Shown here: positions 48,659 through 61,847 of the stretch, in pieces | Position numbering within the stretch: the first letter of the stretch is position 1 | How the letters are laid out: each line of letters opens with the position of its first letter | Assembly (NCBI GenBank): GCA_039881145.1 | Contig: JAYKKI010000148.1 | Location: 441,501 to 505,500 of the forward strand | Origin: Druceiella hillmani | Taxonomy: Eukaryota > Arthropoda > Insecta > Lepidoptera > Hepialidae | Length of the DNA stretch: 64,000 nucleotides | Direction of reading: 5' to 3' | Program-made: the position numbers and the translations under genes | Notes under the pieces: generated by a model | Told to the model about the DNA's origin: nothing | Seen by the model: the letters and a program-made list of their open reading frames with translations, nothing else | The model's database searches: none

Positions 48659-49599
48659 ATCGTGAACCTATGATATTTAAAATAATCTTTGTACATTTTC
48701 GGCAAATTCTACTTAGGTTTCAAAAACAGTCCTTCCTAATTTTAGGTTCAGTAATTTTGGAAGTAAGAAGGATTGAGACGTATTTTTGCAAATTTCACAG
48801 CACATTCCTGAGATATACAATCTAACTTTATGAATCAAATATTTTTTTATTCTCTTCTAAAAGCGCTTCCAAATTATGTAGACCCAAATACATAGGAAAT
48901 GTTATATTTTCAGGAAAAAGAATCTCTTCTTTTTCATCCTTTTTCCCCTGGTCCTTCCTTTCATTTTTTCGCTTTACTTCTCTCTTTATTTAACTCTATA
49001 TATCTCTCGTTCAAATAGTGAGAATTGATCTTAGCATTTCACTTAATCTTTATAAGGTCATTTAAATGTTACTTTGCCATATATAACATCGAAGTCTACG
49101 TGGCCATAAATTATTTAGGCATAGTACCATCTTAAAGTGACTTTGTCGCTCACTTAGTCGGTGTTAATAACAAAAGCTTAAATATTTACGAAATATAACA
49201 TTTTAAAGAGAAATTTCATCTGTGTCCACAAGAACCTTTGCAAAATTTACACTTTTATTCACATTCACAAGGTGATTTTTTTAGCAATCGCAAGCATATC
49301 GCATCCCAAACATTCAAAATCGACCCTCCTCTTTAAAAAAAAATAAAAAGGGGGTCAGAAACAGTTTGTATTTTTGCCACAAGGGTCCCATTTTCTCTTT
49401 TTTGTTACGTAGCTTTTGAAACGAACTTTTCGCTTCCTTGCTCTCTTTAAAAAATCAATTTTCACGCGGAAATGATTAATACATTTTTTGACTTGAAAAG
49501 AAATTTTAATTAGGGTCGCTTCTCTAACATTTGTTTTGCTTTTTAATTCGAATGGCAAGTCTGTAACGATTTTCAGTGTGATCCTATTATTTTATTGTG

Positions 49600-49603
<4 letters not shown>

Positions 49604-49659
<56 letters not shown>

Positions 49660-49672
49660 CATATATATGTAA
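49604..49672. repeat. (TA)n microsatellite
   Basis: TA array with ATGTATATACAT at its right end. The 48659-49603 interval to its left shows no recognisable feature. Confidence 0.95.
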
Positions 49673-51180
49673 CTCTTTGATAGAAAAAATTAAGATTGGC
49701 AGCAAATAACAGAGCTAAATACTATGACATGGAGTGAAATTGACTGGACAACCGAGATTTCCGACAATCAACTGCAATAAATATGAAAAATTCTGTTATT
49801 GGAAACACCAATTAAATTGTGTAAATAAAATGCTTAATAATGTGTTATATTTTACATGTTTCCTATTTTAAGGTATTGCTTTTTAAAATTATTGAGCTGA
49901 TGGCAGTGATTGTTTCTTAAAATTATTGAGACGAAACGACCACGTTAATATATTTGCTGTTACAAACGATTCACAAATGGACGTTATTGAAATTTTCCTC
50001 AATCACCGTAAACATTTGCATCTAATGTTTTTTAAAGTAATAATAAACTCATCATCAGTCATGTCTTGCTTGATAAATCTTCTTTCTATTTGTTTATTTT
50101 AATTGTTGGTAGTATGTTTATTGAAGATTAAAATAAATTGTGTATGTAGCAAAAATAAACTTAAAATCTTATATTCATAGTACTTGTTGCGAAGCACTAC
50201 TGATTACGAAGAAGTACTGACCTATTTTTTTATTTTTTTTTTACTTTATAATAACAATTTTGATAAACTGTTAAATTTGTTATTTTTAACCCCATTTTGT
50301 TACAAAGTCAATCTGGAAAAAGACTTTACATAGAATACTACAATTCACCTCTAATATTTTTCCTCTATTTCATATATCTTACATCAAGGCTTTAAACTCA
50401 TGTTGATAAAACCGGTCAGGTGGAATTAGATCCTGTGTTTAGTGCATTGTACAGAATAATATATTTGTCATACGAAGTGAGAGCTTTGGTTCTTACCACT
50501 AAAATAAATTTTATTTCAAAGGGAATATTACTATACCATCGATTAAATAAATAAGAAATGTATTAAATAGAGACTATGTCTAGGCGTAACACAAGTAGCT
50601 TTTAGGAAAATATACTTGCAAGTCACACAATTAGAATATATTCGATACATGTCATAAAAAACTTGAAAATAAGAATTGGAACTGTTTTTTCAAGTTATTT
50701 CTGCTTATTTTTTACTAATACCCATCAAAAAAAAAAGTTTTAAAAAATTGCTAAGTACGTTCCATGAATATAGCCGTGCGGTATATATACAGACCGATAT
50801 CGTGTTGTTTGGGTAAAAAGGGACTCTGATTATTTTTTGTTACATTTGTTTTTATAGGATATTTATATAAGGCTAGTAATTTCCTAAAACCAAGGAAATA
50901 TGAGTTTCCGTATTTGTGTTTAAGAATCTATATACGAACCGTTCGCTTCACTAACTTTAATTATTTCAAAACTCCCACATAAATTTTCATCCAAACTTTT
51001 AAAACATTGGAGATTAATTTCGAACAATATCTTCTTGGAAGCATTTGAAGACCAAGGGAAATATATGTACCAAATTTCAAACAAGTTTGCAGGCTTGTTT
51101 TACCGATTCCTAAATTTCCTCCATAAATATTTTTAAATGCTACTGATATTTGTATGTGCTGGTTAATATGTTTTACTAAT
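49673..51180. other. Anonymous sequence
   Basis: No gene. The last 150 bp (ACCAAATTTCAAACAAGTTT region at about 51070) reads like the sequence that precedes LINE 3' tails in insects and probably belongs with the next feature. Confidence 0.45.
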
Positions 51181-51184
51181 GTCC

Positions 51185-51312
51185 TAAATTTTAAGTTTCT
51201 ACGTCAAAACGGTTATTGAGAAAAATGACTAGGACAGATAGGCTGATAGACGCTTTAGTGGTCTTACAAAGATTCAGTTTTTTCTTCCGTACCTCATGTA
51301 CGGAACATTATA
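51185..51312 (+). mobile_element. LINE 3' tail fragment
   Basis: AAACGGTTATTGAGAAAAAT, GACTAGGACAGATAGGC, then TAGTGGTCTTACAAAGATTC and CCGTACCTCATGTACGGAAC. The same tail type occurs at 17.7 and 19.0 kb. CCGTAC/GTACGG forms a small hairpin typical of this tail. Confidence 0.65.
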
Positions 51313-51403
51313 TAAAGTGTTCTAAAACCATAATCGCAAATTATAATTACAAAATATTACAATGTTTTAGATTTTTAATTAATTCAGACGATTGTTTCTT
51401 CAC

Positions 51404-51465
<62 letters not shown>

Positions 51466-51476
51466 ATATATATATT
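51404..51476. repeat. (TA)n/(GT)n microsatellite
   Basis: TA array followed by GTGTGTGTGTATATA. Confidence 0.95.
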
Positions 51477-54366
51477 ACAAAACTTTTTGCGCCGCATGCA
51501 AATCCCAATTCCCGCTATTAACATTACTTTTTTAGTTTGAAGCTGAAGATTATTAAATAATTTAAACGACACGTCCGTGAAAATATTTTGATTCAATGAT
51601 GCAAATACTCGTATGTTAAGTAAGTATTCGTGAATCGGCAATTCATTCATTAATTGAATTGATTTACTGAAACCTCCAGATTTAATCTCAAATATCAAAT
51701 TTATTAAGGTCGTAATTTGGCCTGTCTTAAGTGGTTTTTTTGTCAAATGAGTCTCCATTACAATATTTTAAACCAGTTTAAACCTTTCTTACAAATGAAC
51801 ATTAAAGTTCGTTTTTATTCCATCAGTTATAAATTTCTCAAAAAAATGCAAGTTCGTAAATGCTCTCCTATTTTCCCGGGAATAAGTAATCTGGTTAAGC
51901 AACATCGTACTCTCTATAGATTTCATAAAATACCGATAAATTTATATTCCGACATCAAGTCGGGTGGTAAATTAAATCTTGTTTATGTTATTCAAAACTG
52001 TTTTGAATGAAGTGTAGTGTAGTAAATGAACATTTTATCCGAGCCTTCGATTGCATCGAGGTATTATTAATACAGTGTGGTTTTTCTTCGTGTTAGAAAT
52101 TTTTTCATAACTATCACACTATCAACATCCCTTTAAAAGAATGATTTTTTAATGAAGAAGTGCTGAAAATTTTAATTTTAATTTTAAAAATCAATAATTT
52201 TTCCCATTTTAACGGGTATATAATTTTTTTCAATCTGTTAATTTTTTTCATAAAATCCATGTCCTACTATAACGTGAAGAATGAATAAATTTTTTCAAAT
52301 CATCATATTTCAGTAAGAATGAAGTAAATAGTATTATTTTTATTGTAACCAACTGGTAACATTGGTATTTGCCATTAATTACATTTTTCCAATGAGGCAA
52401 ACTTTCAGACTGAAATATTACTTTTAGGAAATAATTTCCACTGACCATAAAGTAAATTGAGAAATAACGAGAATAAAAGAGCAATTAAAATTTATAAATT
52501 TCAGAATTAGAAGTGACATTTTGCACATTTTGACAAACTCAACGAAAATATAATCACAAACATTTCTTACTTTAAATGTAATTGTTACATTTTTATGGTT
52601 AATGGCGCAAGAGTTAATATTTGGTTATTTAAATCCTCATAGGTTTACCAATCGTCAAATCAAAGAAAACTTTGTTCAAACATTTGAGAACTTCAGTTCT
52701 CCCCTTCGAATAAATTTACCTAATTTTCATTTTTTTCTTACTAAGTACATTTATTTAACGTTAAACGACTCCTAAAAATTAGCATTTCGGGTTATATTTT
52801 ATTTTTTAGAATTTTGGTTAATATTTTATTTATTATGCATTTTGGATTATATTTGGTATAGCATTCTAAAGAAGACGTTTTGCCTATCCTCGTTACGTCT
52901 GACTTCGATTGTAATGGTTTGTCTGGATAGAATTTCATACTTTATACACTTCTGAAACATTTTGAATTATATAATTTGCAATGTCTCCTTCAAGGTTATT
53001 GAATTTCGATCGTTTTGAATTTGTTTACAGTATATGGAAATTACAGTTACAGTTTTTTGGCAAAAGCGTACATGGCGTAACTTAAAAGTTATTTGGGATA
53101 ATAACGTTGAAGAAAAAAACAATTACCCTACCCAATAGAAGCAATGATGATTTGCTATTAAAAAGTTATCCAATAGCCTTCAATATTGATGATTGCGGGC
53201 ATTTCGAGACATTGTTCCTACTAATTTCAAACCTAACTATTAAATGTAATTTTCATTAAAGTAAATAAAATCTATCAAACAAATTTTACTTTCGGAACTA
53301 CCAAAGTTAATCTAAAATAAAATATTATGCTAATTTTAACCTATTATTTAAAGATAAATTAGCAATAAAGAAAATGAAATGAGGTTAACTTGTTCCAAGA
53401 GAAGAAATTGAGTTTTCAAATGTTTGATCACGTTGCTATAGACTAGACGATTTGTAAACAGACGTAGATTTAAATAATTCCCTCTTTTGCCATTAACATC
53501 AAAAAGGAGACAATTTATTTAATAGCAGAAAACTTTCGTGATTGTCTTTTATTTGCGTTTGCTAAAATATACCAAAAAAAAATACTACTAATTCTGAAAT
53601 TTATAAATTTTAGTTACTTTTCCATTCTCTTTGATAAGTAATTTATTCTACGATAGGTAGAAATTATCTCCTCCAAGTAGTAGCTAAATCCGAAAGTTTA
53701 TCAAAGTAGAAAAATGTAATCAATAATACGGGACAATATCACTGATGTTACCTTACAAATAATACTGTTTATTTTATTCTCACTGAAATATAACAATTTT
53801 CAACAATTATTCACTGATGACAGCAAAAATTTATTAAAAAATTAATAATTATTAAATGGTAAAAATGTTTGTTGTAAACGAAATATTGATCATTTGTTTT
53901 TAAAATTTAGCAAATCATTCTTTGAGAGTGCCATAGAAGGGCCACACAAATTCATTGATACTGAGATAATTACGAACTTGCCTTTTTTGACAAATTTATA
54001 ACGAATGGCAAAAAACATTTTTGACGTTGGTTTGTTAGAAATAATTGAATTAATTTAATATACATTATATTAAATTAAAATATTTAGAACATAACCAAAA
54101 TCTGGATAAATATGAAATTGAGTTTTGGTAAATCTTTAAAAAAAATATTTGAAAATATTGATTTTAATATTGTTAGTCATTATTTTGAAAGTAAAAGTAT
54201 TCACATCACTGTAATAAAACAGTTTCCTTTGCTCACCCCTTTTTTAAAATTTGAAACTTTTTAATTAATTTATCAGGTACATGTCAAAGTCGGGGGTATG
54301 CAAATGGTTTTTAATTGATATTTGAATGATTATTATTACTAAGTAACTAAAATTAATGTATCCTAT
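51477..54366. other. Anonymous AT-rich sequence
   Basis: No gene recognised. A 97-codon plus ORF (51717-52010) has no identifiable domain. Confidence 0.5.
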
Positions 54367-54370
54367 TATA

Positions 54371-54442
<72 letters not shown>

Positions 54443-54443
54443 C
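54367..54443. repeat. (TA)n/(GT)n microsatellite
   Basis: TA array ending in GTGTGTGTGTGCGCGTC. Confidence 0.95.
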
Positions 54444-57082
54444 GCGTCTGTGTCAGATTAAGAATGTAAGATTAGAAACAATTTTAATTATAGTTCAAAA
54501 TATTCAAAAACTAGCAAAAGTTTCGACCCCATTTTTTCGTGTTTTTTTAATGGCGCTATATCAGGAGCAAACGTACGAGTAAGAGTTATAATGCACTTTT
54601 GTTACTATTCTGGAATAAATAATAACGCGAAACCTTCATATATTAACGCGTTTTATTAAAATTACAAGCAATTTTGGAAATAAAAGAAAAAAGGAGCAAT
54701 TATAGGCCTAATTTGAACCTGACAGTCTTAATTGTTCTACACTATAAAATAACATCTAGTTTCTTAAACATCCTGTCAAAGAATTCAAAATTTTCTACAT
54801 TTGAAAATCGAAACTCATAAGAATAAACAAGCGTATTATATGTCGTAAACAAAATTATAATAGATATAAATGATATTTTAAAGTACATGCGACGTAGTGC
54901 CAATTTATTTTTGCCTCGGCCACCCTGTTGTACGTTGACATGGCAACATAAACGAATAGTTAGACTTGCCGGCACGCGGCGCTCCGTCTCACACAGAAAC
55001 ATAAAGCAATCAGAACAAAACGGAAACCTGAATCAAAGTGACTGACGCGTAAGAAAGTAATCTTCTGTTCGGAAAAACTATTTATTCTTTGCACCATTAT
55101 ATGTTATTATGTAATGTAAAATTGCTTCATTTATACCCTTGTTTTAGTTTAAAAACATACAATCAAAAGCATTTAAATTCAAGATTAATAATTGTGTTAT
55201 TTCAAACCAAACAAAATAAACTTGTCCAAAAACCTTGTTTTAACAATATTATTAGTTTTTATGCCCTTGGTTAAATGTGCTTTCTCCATGGACTTACACA
55301 AATAGAGCTTATGCTTTGATCACAAATAACATCAATTGTGTGTAAATTAAAATTAAAATATTTAGAATTCAAGTCATATTTTCTGAAGTATATTGATATT
55401 TCAAAGTACAGAACAGATTTTAATGAAAATTAATAGTTTTGTCTCTTAGGTTTTGTCACCGTCCATAACAAAATCATAAATTTTATTACCCAATTCTACC
55501 ATTGCCGAAATAATTACTATTAATTTAGTTGACAATGATAACTCTTTCACTATAAATTACCAAGTTCCCTAATTGGTTACTAGAAAGCAATATTTATATT
55601 ATTTTTAAATAAATGTTTTTAATTTAATAAGACACTTATATATTAGTGGCTGTACTATTATCTCTATCTATGTGAGTCTAAAATGTTTGAAGTTCCAGAA
55701 ACGCGCAATGTAGGGTATTATATCTATAGTTCCAAGTAAAAATATTGAAACTCACTTTTTAAAATTTAAATAGAAAAACTCGACACTTTTCAAAAACATC
55801 ACACGAAATTATTGAAGTTTTACATTATTAAAGGTTTTTTGACTTTATTAAAAGCTACAGGCATGATAATTAGATTGTGTTATAGGGGAAAAAATTAGTA
55901 AAAAGATATAACAGTAACTTAAAAATACTACTAAGATTCAATGTTTTCTAGGGGGTGTCGTTATATCGTCTATAAACCTTACGTTGTTTTACTCATTTAT
56001 TTACGTTTAATCTGAATTATATGAACTCTTACAACTTAAATTATTCTAAGATTATCTTTTAAACGCGTGTGTTAACGTTTAATTTCACTAAATCGTATCG
56101 GTGTTATGAAATACTTCGTAAGCTACAAGGTCAATGAGAAAATGGCGGTCGCGCGATATGCCTAGTAAGGGCACGACGCAGTAATAAATTAAAGCACTCC
56201 CCGATCGATGCTTAAAAATTTATTATGTTTACTTTTTATAACGTTATAATGTAAACATAATTTGTGAACGCTGCTTTAACTTTTATTTTCTGTTGGAATA
56301 TTTCCTACATCTAAATTATTCTGCTGTTTGCAGACAATTTGAAAACTGATGGCCCCTGCAAAAGTATCGACTACACGTCCGATAAAAACATAATACTAAA
56401 GTTTGTCGTAAATACTATGTACCTTCAAATTTTAAGGTACGTACCTTGTAAATGCCTAAATTTGCATGGAACTCTCATACCGTTAGTTCTACAAACTTAC
56501 TCTGTTTTATTTCTATCTATCCATCTGCTTGTTTCTTCAGACTACTCCCAACTTATGCCGGACAAACAGGAATGATAGCGCAACAAATTCGTTCACCATA
56601 ACTTACTTATCCCGCTTGTTTTATGCGTGTGTTCTTATATTTTCATATATCCTTTTATAATAATCTTTCAAATGTTCCTTGAATAATACAATGTTTTTCT
56701 AATTTGATTCATTCTTGTTATTCTGAGCCGTCCACGTTTTAGGTGTCAGTTGAGAAACGGGGAACCTTCATCTGTTTTTTTCGTACATTTCATTGAACGA
56801 TATATCTTTGGGTAAGTTACTTAAAATTAAATTGAGTTTTTATTAATAAACATTATGGTTTTAACAAGCTTAAAATCTTAATAGCGAAATAATGAGTTTT
56901 AAATTGTTGATAATTTATACAAAAATGGAAATTTTTCTTCACGTTTTTCGACTATAAGTCCGAGAAATTCATAATAATTGTATGCAGTTTGTTAAGAACT
57001 TTTCAGTGGAACATTTGATTAGAGTTTTCAAATTTAAATATTTCAGCTGACTCGCGTCGAAAATTTCAAACGACATAAACAG
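54444..57082. other. Anonymous sequence
   Basis: No gene recognised. 54885-55030 is GC-richer (CCTCGGCCACCCTGTTGTAC, CACGCGGCGCTCCGTCTC), with an 86-codon minus ORF over it. It could be an exon or repeat fragment, but nothing identifies it. Confidence 0.4.
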
Positions 57083-57148
57083 CTACACAACGCTTTTTAC
57101 GTATTCTGACGCTCACTACACAACACTTAATACGTATTCTGACGCTCA
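57083..57148. repeat. Tandem duplication of 33 bp
   Basis: Two adjacent 33-bp units, CTACACAAC(G/A)CTT... ending ACGTATTCTGACGCTCA, differ at only 3 positions. Confidence 0.9.
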
Positions 57149-57828
57149 CTTTGCCGGTTTCTTAATTCTGTAACTTTTCAGCAAATGATCCGTAATTATA
57201 TCATCCGAAGCCCGTTCAATTTTATTTCCTTATTTTTTTCAACTACTGATGGCTCGTTTATGTAAGTAGTTGTTGGTGTTAAGGTACTATTTTAAATAGC
57301 CACCAGCACTTTCCTCGGAACGAGTTCTGCAGTACTTTCATTGGAGCGTCATTCATTCTATCAGTTATTTGTACTCGTTGCCTTACATCATCGTCTGCCT
57401 TTTAGTTCCTTGCCAATGTTCATCCTAAATATATACACTCTCATCTACTTGCTTTGTAGATAAATATTAGACACAACGTTTTTCATTCACTATTTTCAGT
57501 TACGGTTAAAAAAGTAAAATTGGTAGACCAAATAAATAAAAATGGAATTATTTTTTTTTTTACATTTTACCTTTAAAAATAATTAGAAGATCCAGATAAT
57601 TATAATTAATCATCTTTCCTGTCATCATGAGTAGTTTCTTAGTCACTTCCATTTATATTCGATTTACATCAAGAGCGCAATGTAAAATTCCAAAATCATA
57701 TTCTTGATTGATATCAGGGTCTTACAATTCTATTGATAAGGAACATTGAAAAGGAAATTGCCATTTACCTTCCTGGGGCAGATTTATTTATTATGTTGTT
57801 TATGTTATTACAAATAATAATATCCATA
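57149..57828. other. Anonymous sequence
   Basis: Nothing recognisable. Confidence 0.5.
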
Positions 57829-57962
57829 ATTAAATGAAACAAAGATCTTTGCTAATAGCCCACCTGAAGATTTTGTAATACAACGAAACCTAGGTCGTGG
57901 TAAAGAACTTAAAGAAAGTAGAAATAATACTACATCACGTAGTTTCACTTAGTTTCGTAGAT
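57829..57962. mobile_element. Fold-back hammerhead repeat, copy E
   Basis: The left outer end (AATTAAATGAAAC) jumps straight to the centre (CTTTGCTAATAGCCCACC), so most of the left arm is deleted. The right arm is complete from the hammerhead through AAAGAACTTAAAGAAAGTAG to ACTACATCACGTAGTTTCAC. No clear target duplication. Confidence 0.8.
57860..57900 (+). ncRNA. Hammerhead ribozyme, type I, intact core, weakened helix II
   Basis: CCAC, CUGAAGA, U, then UUUGU-AAU-ACAAC, GAAA, CC-UA-GGU, C, GUGG. All core nucleotides are kept. The first helix II pair is lost (U opposite C), leaving 4 pairs. Predicted cleavage is between 57896 and 57897. It may be less active than the copy D motif. Confidence 0.65.
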
Positions 57963-59065
57963 TAATATAATAAATGGATGTAGAGTGATATGTGGATGGA
58001 ATTAGTCTGGATATTTAATTTAGCACAAATTAAAGAAACCAAACCGTTTTAACTCCCTAGTAGCAATATTAACTTTACTAGTGTAATACTACTTTAATGT
58101 TGATGAACACTATTTTAATGTAATAACTGGGATTATTGTAATGAAATAAGTTTAGAAAAGTTGGAACAAAAATTTTATTACAATTATTCTTTATTGATTT
58201 AACAATTATTGACAGGTGTATTGCAAAATATCATCATAATAATATTTTAGATTAACATGATAGATTGCAGGTCGTCGATATATTCGTTCAACGTTAACCG
58301 GACAAATTTAAATTATTCGATAAACTTGAGATGCCACCTCTGTTTCATCATAACTAATAAATGTTATAAAAATATCAATAAGATATGCTGAATGATTAAA
58401 AATATATGAGTGTCACGACGAATATTTAAGTATGAATAGAAAAAACTAGATATATTTGATCTGGTCAATTCTAGCTACGAATTAATAAATGATTTATAAT
58501 AAGTGCATGATTTACACAATTTATCATATTATTGTACAGAAAGTAATAGTATCATGATAGATTGCAAGTCACCGATGGTGTAAAAGAGACAACTATAGTT
58601 CGATTTAAGTAGAGTTAACAAATTACCTACATATAAATAATTGATATTAAATAATTGACACCTAGCGAATGTAGAAAAGTATTTTCGAGATAAAATTAAA
58701 AATTCTAAGTATATTAAATCTATCTCACATGCTAAAATTGTAAGCGTGGAACGTAAAATTATTGAAAATGTTATATATTTTACTCATATGTGTGTAAAGA
58801 ATTCAGCTAACAATAATTAACGGTTCTTCCTATAGACTTTTTCACATATCCTAGGAAAGTATTAAAATAGAATACGTATTTAAGGTACACACGATTGAAT
58901 TCAAGGAGAATAAATACAAATTAACAAAATATCTATTTTAGACTCGGCCCACGTCTAATTTCCAAAAAAATATAAAGGTCTTTTAGGTTGGTTAAAAAAA
59001 CGAAGAAGCAAATGTCCTTCACTAATAAAGTATAAGCCAAAACATTTTCTTTAGTGCCTTACCTC

Positions 59066-59067
<2 letters not shown>
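57963..59067. other. Anonymous sequence with a weak duplicated segment
   Basis: CATGATAGATTGCAGGTC (about 58256) recurs as CATGATAGATTGCAAGTC (about 58553), which suggests an old duplication about 297 bp apart. No gene recognised. Confidence 0.4.

Positions 59068-59146
<79 letters not shown>
59068..59146. repeat. (TA)n microsatellite
   Basis: Long, almost uninterrupted TA array. Confidence 0.95.
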
Positions 59147-59611
59147 ATAATACATATACTACATAAATTGGGTAAGCATCCTTAATAAACGGGCCTCATC
59201 TTATAACTAAATAATTTTTCCGTTTTTACTCATTGTAATGCATAATTCGATACATATCCTCCTAATATTCAAGGTTTTATTTTAACATCTTTTATACATT
59301 TCTCCATTCTGTACTTCCGTGGTTTTGAGTCTCCGTCTATTCCTTTTTGATTCCACACCTTATTGACAGGATAATATTTGGCTGCTCCCAATAATAGTGC
59401 GTGAATTTTTATTAGGGGAAAGCGTTTTAAATGCGGATATTTTCCAGATTTTTAAATAAAATGAGGTTTTTGACGTTATTTTTTTTTATTAGCCTTAGAG
59501 TAATACAACAAATTGTTTAACAATTAGTCAACATTTAACATCTAGAAGTCTTTGTTTTTATAGGTGTTTTAATTATTACAATAAATCACTTTTTTTAAAA
59601 ACACTACTTTT

Positions 59612-59680
59612 GGCCACAGGTGCAATCTGTCATTGTACCTGTGGACAGCACTACATGGACGGCAATGTACCTGTGGACAG
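59612..59680. promoter_or_regulatory. Left subterminal motif cluster
   Basis: TGTACCTGTGGACAG at 59634-59648 and again at 59666-59680, with an inverted diverged copy GGCCACAGGTGC at 59612-59623. The same motif recurs near the right end. Repeated subterminal motifs are typical transposase-binding sites; that role is inferred. Confidence 0.7.
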
Positions 59681-59747
59681 ACTTTTCTTTTAGTAATAAT
59701 TCTAGAAAAATCAACAATAACAAGTAGAATATTATTATAAAAGAAAT

Positions 59748-59966
59748 TTAATAGTAAACAATCAAATTTGTTTTTTTGGCATCGCGATACTGTTCATAAA
59801 GTTCTAAGGTAGAACTATTGGAGACAACTGAATCATCATCATCAGCTATAACATAACACTTGGAACACAAAAAGTTCGACTCATCTTCAGAATCAAAATT
59901 GTCTATATGTGATCTTGGCACACATTTCTTATGATATTTTAAGTCACATAACGAACAATTTAGCAT
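59748..59966 (-). pseudogene. Transposase C-terminal PHD-like zinc finger, out of frame
   Basis: MLNCSLCDLKYHKKC then about 17 residues and FLCSKC. With the preceding CIACKKHETK at the end of the upstream frame, the eight ligands fit a C4HC3 order (CxxC, CxxC, HxxC, CxxC). The two parts are in different frames: a single-base loss in the A run near 59966 makes the upstream frame end at KKHETKC. A zinc finger at this place is seen in many insect Jerky/Tigger-like transposases. Confidence 0.75.
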
Positions 59967-61105
59967 TTTGTTTCATGTTTTTTACAAGCAATACACATGG
60001 CATAGGGCAACTGATGTTGTTCAATAATTCTGATCCTTTTATCTGTAGCTAGGCTTTTGGTCTGGCTAGGACCGGCTTTTGGTAGCACTTTTGAAGAAGC
60101 CTTTGTCTTTTTTGTCAAGTTTTTCTTTTCTTTTCTTTCCTCTATTTTTCTTTCATTTTCTGCTTTTCTGCAAGCTTCGTTCTTTATTTCATTTTTTTCT
60201 GTCAATATTCGGCTTTTGCCAAGTTTCTTTCCTCTTTGATTGGTAGTTCGAGGGACTGCTTTAGGGAATGGACGTACTAATTCGGGAGTTACTATTGGAA
60301 TGAGCTGTTTGTATGGTGTGATAGCTTCATTTTCTTTATTTGATCCAGCACCATCAGCAGTTTTATCAAACACTGGCACATTGGATTGACCAATAGATGT
60401 GCTTGGAGTCGGCTGAATTGCTGTATCACCACGATCATGATCAGCAACAAACTCCGCTCGATTCGAGTTGGTTGCTGTTTCTTCAATTACAGGCTGATTT
60501 TGAGATGAATTTTCAGAAACTGCAGACATAGGCTCCGGACGATCAGTAACATATGAGCATAGGAAATCCTCTTCGCTGAATATATCCCTATTGAACGGGT
60601 ATATGCCTGTTACTTCGAAACTTTTACTTATATTTCTTGAAGTAAAAGCAAGGGAATACGCTTCACCAACTATTTCCGCGATATCGTATATTGTTATTGG
60701 CTTCCCGGGGTTATTTAACATCCATCTATCTGCTGATTTGTTGTACTGTGTCTTAAAAGATCCAAAGACACAACGATCTAAGGATTGCATATGATTTGAA
60801 GTGTGGGGAGGCAATGTGAGGAGAACTATGCCATTGTCTCTATCTTTCTCAATAATCTCAATTGAGATATGCGTCTCGTGGTTGTCCATCGTCAAAAGAA
60901 CCGGGTTTTCTTTTGTAGGTTTAGCAAATTTTATAAAATGATCTAAATATTTCCTAAAGATTAATTCTGTTGACCATCCTGATTGGTTTGCTGCACCCAC
61001 CGCACCTGGAGGAGCACCTTTTAGTATGTTTTTTTTTAAGAAAACTCTGGGAAATATTATTAAGGGGGGAACTAAATTTCCCACTGCATTTATACATGCA
61101 ATCAA
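59960..61105 (-). pseudogene. Transposase DDE_1 core and linker
   Basis: A 381-codon open stretch. It begins in IACINAVGNLVPPLIIFPRV, then has KGAPPGAVGAANQSGWS, VLLTMDNHETHISIE (second catalytic D), LTLPPHTSNHMQSLDRCVFG (third D), NPGKPITIYDIAEIVGEAY and VTGIYPFNRDIFSEEDFL. A long low-complexity, lysine-rich linker (KNEIKNEACRKAENERKIEE) follows, reaching CIACKKHETK. The open frame begins just after a frameshift, so its first Met is not the real start. The core motifs are all present. The gene would cut and paste its element at TA sites in the nucleus. Confidence 0.9.
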
Positions 61106-61143
61106 AGTGTTATTTACACCCCGTTCGCCAGAAGTGAGTTTAC

Positions 61144-61398
61144 CTAATTGTTAATTTTTTTTGGTACCAAGACTTTTCTAGGGTTATGGACAGTAGTTAT
61201 TCCGGTCTCATCAAAATTGTAAATACTTTCAGGGGTGAAATGGTGTTTTTCAATAACTTTTTGTAAGTTATCCAAGAATTTTGAAACATTAGCTTTGTTA
61301 AAGCTACTTGCTCGCGAAAGACTGCTTGCTTCGGGTTCCCTTAGGGGTAAATGTGAATGACGTTGACGATAGTACCTTAACCATCCTATGCCCGCCAT
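61144..61398 (-). pseudogene. Transposase segment with the first catalytic Asp
   Basis: Reads MAGIGWLRYYRQRHSHLPLR, EASSLSRASSFNKANVSKF, then FTPESIYNFDETGITTV (first catalytic D) and NPRKVLVPKK. It ends by a frameshift: loss of one A after VLVPKKI creates the stop. The other frame continues QLGKLTSGERGVNNT into the main core. It is joined upstream to the DNA-binding part through a poly-A run that also changes frame. Confidence 0.85.
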
Positions 61399-61451
61399 TT
61401 TGCGTGCATGCCGGGTATTTGGGATATTTGTTTTTTTTTAAAACCAGCAAA

Positions 61452-61768
61452 CTAATATGCGAGTTCTCTGACTTGCTTGACATCTAACCCCATGTGTAAA
61501 TAAGCAGCTTTTTCTAAGTATTTCCCGAGTTGATTCTCTTCGCCTTCGTTGAATACTCTTCTGATGTCATTTCTTAAAATTTCTACATCATTCTGGCTGA
61601 GATCCTTGTACTCGTTCATATGGAGATATTTAAATATTGTAGATTTGGGTATGTTATATTTTTCTCCAACGGTTCGCAATGAACATCCATTTCTAACTTC
61701 TTTAATTGCGCCCGTTAATGTTTCTGAACACAATTTTCTATGCGTTTTTCCATCCTTACTGCGACGCA
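61452..61768 (-). pseudogene. Transposase N-terminal CENP-B/pogo-type DNA-binding region
   Basis: VRRSKDGKTHRKLCSETLTG, AIKEVRNGCSLRTVGEKYNI and PKSTIFKYLH form a psq/CENP-B-type helix-turn-helix. A linker follows to QVRELAY, then an in-frame TAG. A good splice acceptor (TTGCTTTTTTTCAG, AG at 61769-61770) lies just upstream, so the true start is probably in an upstream exon and the Met at 61787 lies within the intron. The stop, plus an A9-run frameshift before MAGIG, separate it from the next segment. Confidence 0.8.
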
Positions 61769-61847
61769 CTGAAAAAAAGCAATTCAATTCATATTTATTC
61801 AGTAATTCCCATGGCAGTTACAAATTTGAAATATTCATGCAAATATT

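Noticed and set aside
59960..59970. Programmed frameshift as an explanation for the split zinc finger
   Set aside because: No canonical slippery heptamer; other clear lesions in the same gene make a simple one-base loss more likely.
60057..60794. Plus-strand ORFs opposite the Jerky-like transposase (60057-60239, 60591-60794, 61549-61905)
   Set aside because: Shadow frames of the minus-strand transposase, whose motifs are clear.
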